A stretch of 23,858 nt of DNA. It comes from DASRHD01 sp035499715. Its GTDB lineage: Bacteria > Verrucomicrobiota > Verrucomicrobiia > Opitutales > Opitutaceae. Location of the stretch: contig DATJYF010000178.1 of the NCBI GenBank assembly GCA_035499715.1, forward strand, positions 1 to 23,858. Direction: 5' to 3'. The position numbers and the translations under genes are program-made. The notes beneath the pieces are model-generated. The model had not been told where the DNA came from, searched no databases, and worked only from the letters and a program-made list of their open reading frames with translations. Of the stretch, positions 16,805 through 22,328 are shown piece by piece (position 1 is the first letter of the stretch; each line of letters starts with the position of its first letter).

Positions 16805-18151
16805 ATGTTCGAATCCCTCACCGACCGACTCGGCCAGGCGCTCCGCAACCTCCGCGGCGTCGGCAAGCTCACCGACGAAAACATGACGGATGCGCTCAAG
16901 GAAGTGCGCACCGCCCTGCTCGCCGCCGACGTCCATTTCAAGGTCGCCCGCGAGTTCGTCGAGCGCGTCCAGCAGCAGTGCGTTGGCCAGGAGGTGCTCA
17001 AGGGCGTCACGCCCGGCCAGCAGATCATCAAGATCATTCACGACGAACTCGTCCGCCTGCTCGGCGAAGGCGCCACCGGACTCTCCGCCGCCCGCCCGCT
17101 CAAGATCCTCATGGTCGGCCTCCATGGCTCGGGCAAAACCACCTCCACCGCCAAGCTCGGCAAGCTGCTGAAAAAACGCGGCTACCGGCCGCTCGTCGCC
17201 GCCTGCGACATCTACCGCCCCGCCGCCATCGACCAGCTCGAAATTCTCGCCAGGCAGGAGGAACTCGATTTCTACGCCGACCGCGCCTCACAGGACGTCC
17301 CGGCCATCGGCGCCGCCGCGCTCTCCGCCGCCTCATCCGCCGGCTGCGACGCCATCCTTTTCGACACCGCCGGCCGCCTCCAGATCGACGCCGACCTCAT
17401 CGAGGAGGTGAAAAAACTCCGCGCCCGCGTTCAGCCCGACGAGATTCTCCTCGTGGCCGACGGCGCGCTCGGCCAGGAGGCCGTCAACGTCGCCAAGACC
17501 TTCCACGAGGCGCTCGCGCTCACCGGCCTCGTCCTGACCAAGCTCGATGGCGACGCCCGCGGCGGCGCGGCGCTTTCCATCAAGTCCATCACCGGCGTGC
17601 CGATCAAGTTCGCCGGCACCGGCGAGAAAACCACGGACTTCGAGCCGTTTTATCCCGACCGCCTCGCCTCGCGCATCCTCGGCATGGGCGACGTCGTCTC
17701 GCTCGTCGAAAAAGCCCAGGAAAACATCGACCAGAAGGAAGCCGAGCGCATGGCGGAAAAAATGCGCAAGGCCGATTTCAACCTCGAGGACTTCCTCGCC
17801 CAGATGCAGCAGGTAAAAAAAATGGGCTCGATGCAGAGCCTCCTCGGCATGGTTCCCGGCCTGAGCGGCATGCAGCTGCCTGACGGCGCGGACAAGCAAA
17901 TGGCGCGGACCGAGGCGATCATCAAGTCGATGACCCCGCAGGAACGCCGCAAGCCCGACCTCCTCAACGGCAGCCGCCGCCAGCGCATCGCCAATGGCGC
18001 CGGCGTTAAGCTCGTCGAGGTCAACCAGCTCCTGAAGCAATTCCAGCAGATGCAGAAAATGATGAAGATGATGAAAGGCGGCGGCGCGAAAAAAATGATG
18101 CGCCAGATGGAGGCCATGCGCGGCAAGGGCGGCGGCTTCCCCGGAATGTGA
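16805..18151 (+). CDS. ffh: Signal recognition particle GTPase Ffh
   Basis: Ffh binds signal sequences on nascent chains and delivers ribosomes to FtsY. N domain 1-95; G domain with G1 GLHGSGKTT (105-113), DIYRPAAIDQL insertion box, G3 DTAGR (187-191) and G4 TKLDGDARGG; M domain from about residue 325. The M domain keeps the RNA-binding block SRRQRIANGAG (canonically ending GSG) and a Met-rich end. Length 448 is typical. The start codon lacks a Shine-Dalgarno; the leader just before it is pyrimidine-rich. Confidence 0.97.
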   Translation: MFESLTDRLGQALRNLRGVGKLTDENMTDALKEVRTALLAADVHFKVAREFVERVQQQCVGQEVLKGVTPGQQIIKIIHDELVRLLGEGATGLSAARPLKILMVGLHGSGKTTSTAKLGKLLKKRGYRPLVAACDIYRPAAIDQLEILARQEELDFYADRASQDVPAIGAAALSAASSAGCDAILFDTAGRLQIDADLIEEVKKLRARVQPDEILLVADGALGQEAVNVAKTFHEALALTGLVLTKLDGDARGGAALSIKSITGVPIKFAGTGEKTTDFEPFYPDRLASRILGMGDVVSLVEKAQENIDQKEAERMAEKMRKADFNLEDFLAQMQQVKKMGSMQSLLGMVPGLSGMQLPDGADKQMARTEAIIKSMTPQERRKPDLLNGSRRQRIANGAGVKLVEVNQLLKQFQQMQKMMKMMKGGGAKKMMRQMEAMRGKGGGFPGM

Positions 18152-18213
18152 AAAGGTTCACGGCCGGCGCGCAAATCGCGATCTGAGCCCGCAAATCCCG
18201 ACAGCTTTTATCC

Positions 18214-18747
18214 ATGACTGTGTGCGCCACCGGATTCATCGTCGGCATTATGCTGACGCCAAAGGTGCTGGTCATCGCCGCGTTCGCCCTGTTCGTCGTC
18301 CTGGCGGTCCTCCGGGCCGTATTTTTGCGCCGCCGGCGGAACACCGGCGTTTATTATGCCAAAAAATCCCTCTTCACGCCGGCGGAGCGTTCCTTCCTCG
18401 CGGTGCTGGAGGCGGTGTTGTCGTCGGACGTTCGCGTTTTCGGGAAGGTCCGGCTGGAAGATATCATCGGGGTCAAAAGCGGACTCGAGCGCGACGAACG
18501 CCAGGCGGCGCGCAATCGGATCACCAGCAAGCACGTCGACTTCCTGCTCGTGCGCGCCGGTGACCTCGCCCCGCTCGCCGGCATCGAGCTCGACGATTCT
18601 TCGCATGAACGGGAAGACCGCCGGCAGCGCGACGAGTTCGTCGACGCGGCATTTGCCAGCGCCGACCTTCCGCTCCTGCACGTGACCGTGAAAAAATCCT
18701 ACGACCCGGCGGAACTGGAAGCGGCCATCGACAAGTTGCTGGCTTGA
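18214..18747 (+). CDS. Membrane-anchored DUF2726-like protein
   Basis: A protein of 177 residues (or 165 from ATG 18250). It has one N-terminal membrane helix (about 15-37) followed by an RRRR stop-transfer cluster, then a cytoplasmic domain. That domain has the DUF2726 style: YYAKKSLFTPAERSFLAVLE near the start, an HVDFLLVRAGDLAPLAGIELDDSSH core, and a C-terminal DLPLLHV strand. The core resembles restriction-endonuclease-like folds with an acidic E-L-D-D patch, so a nucleic-acid role is possible but unproven. It follows ffh by 62 bases. Confidence 0.7.
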   Translation: MTVCATGFIVGIMLTPKVLVIAAFALFVVLAVLRAVFLRRRRNTGVYYAKKSLFTPAERSFLAVLEAVLSSDVRVFGKVRLEDIIGVKSGLERDERQAARNRITSKHVDFLLVRAGDLAPLAGIELDDSSHEREDRRQRDEFVDAAFASADLPLLHVTVKKSYDPAELEAAIDKLLA

Positions 18748-18779
18748 GCCGGCCGCTTTTTGGCCCGTGGCGCCGGCTC
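18746..18779 (+). terminator. Inverted repeat after the DUF2726-like gene
   Basis: GAGCCGGC (18746-18753) and GCCGGCTC (18772-18779) form a perfect 8-bp stem around an 18-base loop. The repeat includes the end of the stop codon. There is no following T-run, so it is a weak terminator candidate. It lies between the core genome and the cassette array. Confidence 0.35.
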
Positions 18780-18790
18780 GAAGGGCGGCG

Positions 18791-18852
18791 GCGCAACATG
18801 TGCCCCAAGCACGGGGGATGTCATCTGTGGACGTTGGCTCGCCTTGTTAGGC
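18791..18852 (-). repeat. attC5, divergent terminal attC-like site
   Basis: R'' is GCCTAAC (18846-18852, bottom strand), an exact consensus match. It supplies the TAA stop of the acetyltransferase. The distal R' candidate is GTTGCGC (18791-18797), an imperfect match. The outer bases AACA and TGTT pair and there is a partial CCAA/TTGG stem. It is shorter (62 bases) and unlike the four central sites. It marks the last cassette boundary next to the chromosome. Confidence 0.6.
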
Positions 18853-19290
18853 TGGATCGGAAAGTCGCTTTCTGTATACACGCTGTGTCTTAGCTTCGAC
18901 ATATCCCAATGCCGGGTAGAATGAATGACTCTCGGCTCGTACGATATTGCTGCGAACCACGATCACGGGTGCATCTCGGCGGCGGGCCCAAGTCTCTACT
19001 GCGGCAACAAGCCTCCGACCTATTCCGTTCCGCCGATTCGTTTTCGAGACAATCAAGCCCACGATCTCGGCTCTAAATCCAGATTCGAGTGTGTATGATA
19101 CGTGCCCCTGAATCCATCCCGTCAGTCCATCATCTCCCTCTGCCACTGCCATGAAATCGGACTTCAATTCCGAAATGCGGCGAATTCGCTCAGCGATCCC
19201 TGGCTCCGAGGTCGAGTAACCTAGCTCACCGCACAGGCGAGCAATAGCCGCCGCATCGCCAGACTTCACCTCACGAACTTGAATCTGCAT
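18847..19290 (-). CDS. Cassette 5: GNAT-family N-acetyltransferase
   Basis: A 147-residue acetyltransferase. The beta-4 strand EIVGLIVS leads into the acetyl-CoA loop RRNGIGRRL (86-94), and ESHSFYPALGY (120-130) is motif B. It is of the general GNAT type often found in cassettes; some such enzymes modify aminoglycosides, but no resistance subfamily is recognisable here. The ATG lies 3 bases after the R' box of attC4, and the TAA stop is part of attC5 R''. Codon use is less GC-rich than in the core genes, consistent with transfer. Confidence 0.88.
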   Translation of the reverse strand: MQIQVREVKSGDAAAIARLCGELGYSTSEPGIAERIRRISELKSDFMAVAEGDDGLTGWIQGHVSYTLESGFRAEIVGLIVSKTNRRNGIGRRLVAAVETWARRRDAPVIVVRSNIVRAESHSFYPALGYVEAKTQRVYRKRLSDPA

Positions 19291-19293
19291 TTT

Positions 19294-19377
19294 GCCGAAC
19301 GGTAGGGCGGACCTGTGCGAGAATCAACGCTGCCGAAAACGGCCCCGGCGGTCCGTGTTGCCTGCGGCGGGTTAGGC
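19294..19377 (-). repeat. attC4
   Basis: An 84-base site. R'' is GCCTAAC (19371-19377), R' is GTTCGGC (19294-19300). Inner arms around AACACGGACC and GGTCCG can pair. It is homologous to attC1-attC3, sharing the CGGCAGCGTTGATTC core, but the arms have diverged. The cupin gene's TAA stop lies in R''. Confidence 0.8.
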
Positions 19378-19719
19378 ATTTTTTTCGCCTCCTTCAGGCC
19401 CGTAAAATACGACCCAGACGGCAAAGTCCGTCGAAAAATCTTCGAAACGATGAATCTGACCTGCGGCAACGAATAAAAATGATCCTGGCTCCACAGCATG
19501 CCGCTGTCTGCCGTCGAAAAACAGCCCTTTCCCGCGCGACACGAAATAAATCTCGTCCCGGGTGTGAGGCTTTTGCGGATCGTGACCTACCGGCGTGTAT
19601 AGCTCTACTGCGAGAGAGCCGTGAAAAAAAACAGGCACAGCAAGATTGCCCGCAGGCGGTGGGCCTTTTGATAGGGCGTCAACTAGACTTACATGCGCGG
19701 TGCTGGCGGTGGCGTTCAT
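19372..19719 (-). CDS. Cassette 4: small cupin-domain protein
   Basis: A 115-residue single-domain cupin. Motif 1 is PHTRDEIYFVSRGKG (51-65): it retains one His and the Glu56, but the second metal His is replaced by Arg54. Motif 2 is EPGSFLFVAAGQIHRFED (77-94) with His90. The barrel would therefore have a reduced metal site and might bind a ligand rather than catalyse. A longer frame to 19779 would read through attC3, so I chose ATG 19719, which sits 8 bases after its R' box. Function unknown. Confidence 0.85.
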   Translation of the reverse strand: MNATASTAHVSLVDALSKGPPPAGNLAVPVFFHGSLAVELYTPVGHDPQKPHTRDEIYFVSRGKGLFFDGRQRHAVEPGSFLFVAAGQIHRFEDFSTDFAVWVVFYGPEGGEKNA

Positions 19720-19727
19720 CTTGCTTT

Positions 19728-19814
19728 GCCTAACGTTAGAGCTGACCCACGCGGGAATCAACGCTGCCGGAGCGGCCACGGCCGATCCGCGTTGGGTCTG
19801 GCGGCTGGTTCTGC
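19728..19814 (-). repeat. attC3
   Basis: An 87-base site. R' is GTTAGGC (19728-19734), an exact consensus. R'' is GCAGAAC (19808-19814), which departs from consensus and lacks the TAA. Arms GACCCAACGCGG and CCGCGTGGGTC pair with one unpaired A, the extrahelical base typical of attC hairpins. Very similar to attC1 throughout. Confidence 0.85.
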
Positions 19815-19824
19815 GGGCTTATTC

Positions 19825-20277
19825 TCATTCTTCGACTCGCCCTGTAATATACAATGGGCTTTCCGACAACCGATTGAGAGAGCTAAAATGCGCAGGGCCA
19901 CGAGACGGATCTCGTGAAATATAGCAACCGCAGCGTGTGCCATCGAACTCTATGCCAGAAAGCCGACCGTTGTCATCGAAATACGCCACTACCTCATTAG
20001 ATTCGCTGAAATAGCCGCTCCACTTTTCTGAAAATTCCCGCGGCATCCAATCTTCAGGGATCAGCCGTACTTTAGCTCCCGCAGGCTTTAAGGTTGCTCC
20101 ATCTTTCTCGACGCGTCCATATAACGCCGCAAGGGCTTGGATGGCCTGGGGAGAGCCGAACTGATCCTGAACCATCTTCTCGAAACTTGGTGTGGAATCG
20201 CCAATACGCCGGACCGTCACTAGCACCAACGCAAGTGCACCAATGCAGATGGACGCGGTGACGATCGCGCGTTTCAT
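19825..20277 (-). CDS. Cassette 3: membrane-anchored hypothetical protein
   Basis: A 150-residue product. Residues 5-22 form one hydrophobic helix after a basic start (signal anchor), so the rest probably faces the periplasm. The soluble part contains EDWMPREFSEKWSGYF, a predicted strand pair EVVAYFDDNGRLSGIEFDG, and a Cys-Gly-Cys at 116-118. I do not recognise a family. The open frame extends upstream to 20571 but would cross attC2 and enter cassette 2 in antisense, so I chose ATG 20277, 5 bases after the R' box. Stop is TGA, 10 bases before attC3. Confidence 0.75.
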   Translation of the reverse strand: MKRAIVTASICIGALALVLVTVRRIGDSTPSFEKMVQDQFGSPQAIQALAALYGRVEKDGATLKPAGAKVRLIPEDWMPREFSEKWSGYFSESNEVVAYFDDNGRLSGIEFDGTRCGCYISRDPSRGPAHFSSLNRLSESPLYITGRVEE

Positions 20278-20282
20278 ATTTT

Positions 20283-20368
20283 GCCGAACGTTAGAGCGGA
20301 TCTCGCGGGAATCAATGCTGCCGAAGCGGTCCCGGCCGGTCCGCATTGGGCCTGGCGGCTGGTTCGGC
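20283..20368 (-). repeat. attC2
   Basis: An 86-base site. R' is GTTCGGC (20283-20289), R'' is GCCGAAC (20362-20368). It shares the CCAGCCGCCAG segment, the CGGCAGCATTGATTCCCGCG core and the CTCTAACGTT end with attC1 and attC3. The L' arm has diverged (CCGCGAGATCC), which weakens the stem. Confidence 0.8.
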
Positions 20369-20375
20369 GTTTTCT

Positions 20376-20762
20376 TCATTCTTTGAAGATCACTGGCTGA
20401 AGAATCGAAAACAATGCAATCGACAGGGCGACCGCGTACGCAATCGGCCCTGCCATGCCCATGTGGAAATGATACGAAAGCCATGTCGAGCCCGCGAAAT
20501 AGTGCGAAAGCAGAAAGACCGACCCGGTAATGATTGCTGCCTGCCTTGGGAGCACTCTGATGAGAATCCACACACCGGCGATGTAGCCCAAAATGAACGC
20601 GACGTAGCTAACGATTCCTCGGACCATGAACCAGGCAAACACCGGGTTTCCTTCGTTCGCTGTGCGAGGATTGCTCCAATAGCTCGACGGTTGCCCAAAG
20701 AGTGTGATTCCGAAGTCGAAGGCAATCACCGCGATCAGCAGCCACAAGAGTCGCTTCTTCAT
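20376..20762 (-). CDS. Cassette 2: four-helix membrane protein
   Basis: A 128-residue protein with about four membrane helices (5-23, 42-66, 74-92, 103-124). Between helices 1 and 2 is a polar loop with Asp16, Thr20 and NEGNPVFAW (37-45). The spacing of an Asp in helix 1 and an E-x-NP motif before helix 2 resembles DUF5658-type small membrane proteins, but I cannot confirm membership. The ATG is 8 bases after the attC1 R' box. Stop TGA, 7 bases before attC2. Confidence 0.78.
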   Translation of the reverse strand: MKKRLLWLLIAVIAFDFGITLFGQPSSYWSNPRTANEGNPVFAWFMVRGIVSYVAFILGYIAGVWILIRVLPRQAAIITGSVFLLSHYFAGSTWLSYHFHMGMAGPIAYAVALSIALFSILQPVIFKE

Positions 20763-20770
20763 TCTGTTTT

Positions 20771-20857
20771 ACCCAACGTTAGAGATGACCCACGCGGGAA
20801 TCAATCATTGCCGAAGCGGCCCCGCCTGGCCGCGTTGGGTCTGGCGGCTGGTTAGCC
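20771..20857 (-). repeat. attC1
   Basis: An 87-base site. R' is GTTGGGT (20771-20777), exact consensus; R'' is GGCTAAC (20851-20857), one mismatch. L'' (20830-20841, GACCCAACGCGG on the bottom strand) pairs with L' (20787-20797, CCGCGTGGGTC), leaving one unpaired A. This is the clearest folded site in the array. The stop codon of cassette 1 lies in R''. Confidence 0.87.
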
Positions 20858-21142
20858 TCTTTCTTCACGGTGATAGCGAAAAGTAGAGTAATGAATCAGC
20901 CAGTACGCCAAAGTCGCGAGATAGCCGCCGGTCACCAAGACTACGAAAAACCAGAGCCAAGGCGCCTCCAAAAAAAGCCCTTCTTTCTTGAGCAATCGTT
21001 CAGCGTCATTCTTGACGGCGAATGCGAGCAGCAAGATGACAATAAACTGGACCACTGCAAGTGCCACAAGCAGCCAAGCAGCTCCGGCAAATGAGAGTAG
21101 ATCTTGAAATCCACTAAATGTAATGCTGTTGGTAGTAGACAT
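20852..21142 (-). CDS. Cassette 1: two-helix membrane protein
   Basis: A 96-residue protein with two membrane helices (about 20-42 and 61-84) joined by a charged loop with KNDAERLLKKEG. Both ends are polar, and the C-terminus is basic. No family is recognised. The ATG is 5 bases after the R' box of attC0, separated by a run of A, and the TAA stop is part of attC1 R''. Confidence 0.78.
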   Translation of the reverse strand: MSTTNSITFSGFQDLLSFAGAAWLLVALAVVQFIVILLLAFAVKNDAERLLKKEGLFLEAPWLWFFVVLVTGGYLATLAYWLIHYSTFRYHREERG

Positions 21143-21147
21143 TTTTT

Positions 21148-21222
21148 GGTCAACGTTTGAGATCTGCCGCGACTATGGCTGGCGCGACGGGTGCGAAGCA
21201 GCCGGCGTCCCAGCTGTTGGAT
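21148..21222 (-). repeat. attC0, divergent proximal attC-like site
   Basis: R' is GTTGACC (21148-21154), one base off consensus, preceded by CTCAAAC in place of the CTCTAAC of other sites. R'' candidate is ATCCAAC (21216-21222), an exact consensus. Inner arms pair only partly. It has the right length (75 bases) and position for the upstream boundary of cassette 1, but is unlike attC1-attC4. It overlaps the 5' end of the XRE frame on the other strand. Confidence 0.5.
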
Positions 21223-21543
21223 ATTTGTGATCGTAAAATCGTGGTCGCACGGCCTGCTTGGTCGAAGATTTATCACCGGGTCCGGACACCCCTGATCGCT
21301 AATCCTAAAACCATTGGTGAACATGTCCACAAGAAGCGAAAAGAGCTGGGCCTGCAGCAGTGGCAACTTGCTAAGCTGCTTGGGGTTTGGAGGTCAACCC
21401 TCGGCAGCTGGGAATCCAATCATTACCAGCCAGAGGGCAAGGCTCGCCAGCGGGTTATTGCCTGGCTTGGCTTCGATCCTGCCGGGCAAATTAGTTCAAC
21501 CCAACAGCTGTCCAGACCCTCGATTCTTGTTGGGCATTTGTGA
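21175..21543 (+). CDS. XRE-family helix-turn-helix regulator (start uncertain)
   Basis: The domain is clear: NPKTIGEHVHKKRKELGL leads into an HTH (QQWQLAKLLGVWRSTLGSWE) and ends with RVIAWLGFDP, the usual order in small Xre/Cro-type regulators. The start is less clear. The frame is open from 21157, ATG 21175 gives 122 residues, and GTG 21241 gives 100. The first 20-odd residues from ATG lie within attC0 and may be spurious. It converges on the HNH gene, so it could regulate the defence-like unit or be an unrelated remnant. Confidence 0.65.
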   Translation: MAGATGAKQPASQLLDICDRKIVVARPAWSKIYHRVRTPLIANPKTIGEHVHKKRKELGLQQWQLAKLLGVWRSTLGSWESNHYQPEGKARQRVIAWLGFDPAGQISSTQQLSRPSILVGHL

Positions 21544-21707
21544 TCCAAGGCGTTGGCTCGATTGACCTGCATTCAGCAACACCCAGCCAGCTTTTGGGTT
21601 TCTCGTTCTTATATGGTAATGGCATGATATTCGGTATGCTCCACTTGTTGCCGAAAGCAATGAAAGACCTTATCGGTTGGATAAACCAAGGCGGCACGGC
21701 CGGCCTC
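21544..21707. other. Convergent intergenic gap
   Basis: This 164-base gap lies between the XRE stop (+) and the HNH stop (-). It holds a short ACCCA/TGGGT hairpin near 21582-21600 followed by a T-rich stretch, a weak terminator candidate for the XRE transcript. A GTTGGAT box at 21676-21682 resembles an R'' end, but no matching R' was found. Confidence 0.35.
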
Positions 21708-22328
21708 CTATCTAGAATATCCCATTATCTCGGGCAATGTTGCCTCCAACCCTTGCCTCCGAATCTCGGAAGCGATAAAGGGGGCGTCTTGGCGCAGAAA
21801 GTCGAAAGTGATCATTCCTTGGCAGAAATTTTTTACGTAGCGTTGCCGCGCCCTGAGGCAGGTGCCTTCGTCGTTAAGACCTAGAAGATCTCGTGTGTCG
21901 GTAATGCGTTTTGATAGGCGTGCATCTAACCCCGGCGCTGGCAAGATAAGCAACGAAGGAAAATCGATGGTGAACCATCCATCCGAAATCTCAAAAGGGT
22001 CGAGAATCCGCTTGATTCCCTTTCGCCCATTTAGCGTTGCACAGGCCAACCGATAGTTTGTCCATTCATACGCCTTATTTGGGTGAGTGGTCTTTGGAAG
22101 AAAATGCTCTACAGTATCTGCCCCGGTGTCGTAAGGAATCCAATGACAACTGTAAGCACAAATTCCCGAATAGGCAGTATGCAGTGGCTCAAGAATTCTT
22201 CTCCAATAACTATGTTCTGCCCACTCGGCAGAAGTAGGATGAGGAATCTGCCTTAGGAACTGCCGCCCGGGTCGACGAACTTGATTGTCAAAGTGGGCAG
22301 GTTTTGGCTGCAAGGTTACTCTGATCAT
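21708..22328 (-). CDS. HNH endonuclease, PtuB-like (Septu-type module)
   Basis: A 206-residue protein that I read as the nuclease of a two-gene defence unit. The HNH core is visible: CAYSCHW (57-63), TVEHFLPK (72-79) with the catalytic His75, and WTNYRLAC (89-96) with Asn91 followed by Asn100. A second region has DGWF (116-119), LLGLNDEG (148-155) and an Arg-Gln-Arg-Tyr helix. In PtuB-type HNH proteins the same order occurs and the protein cuts DNA or RNA once activated by the partner ATPase. The ATG overlaps the ATPase stop as ATGA, so translation is coupled. Codon use is clearly less GC-biased than in the core genes. Confidence 0.8.
   Translation of the reverse strand: MIRVTLQPKPAHFDNQVRRPGRQFLRQIPHPTSAEWAEHSYWRRILEPLHTAYSGICAYSCHWIPYDTGADTVEHFLPKTTHPNKAYEWTNYRLACATLNGRKGIKRILDPFEISDGWFTIDFPSLLILPAPGLDARLSKRITDTRDLLGLNDEGTCLRARQRYVKNFCQGMITFDFLRQDAPFIASEIRRQGLEATLPEIMGYSR

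Larger units (their letters stand above)
18791..21222 (-). mobile_element. Integron gene-cassette array without an integrase in view (CALIN-like)
   Basis: Five genes in the same orientation are separated and flanked by six attC or attC-like sites. Four of the sites (attC1-attC4) are clearly homologous at 84-87 bases, with R''/R' ends and paired L''/L' arms. The order of each unit on the minus strand is R' box, gene, attC, which is the geometry of inserted cassettes. Base composition drops compared with the core genes. No IntI-type tyrosine recombinase is present in the window; it would be expected at coordinates above 21222 if adjacent. The region is therefore a cluster of attC sites lacking integrase or the distal part of a larger integron. 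Confidence 0.8.

Noticed and set aside
20278..20571. N-terminal extension of the cassette 3 frame to 248 residues
   Set aside because: It would translate through attC2 and antisense to cassette 2; ATG 20277 just after R' gives a clean membrane anchor.
21570..21682. A possible further attC site after the HNH gene
   Set aside because: A GTTGGAT box fits an R'' end, but no R' or paired inner arms were found at suitable distance.
21540..21884. A 114-codon plus-strand open frame after the XRE gene
   Set aside because: It runs antisense into the HNH gene, has no recognisable domain and spans the gap with low-complexity coding signal.
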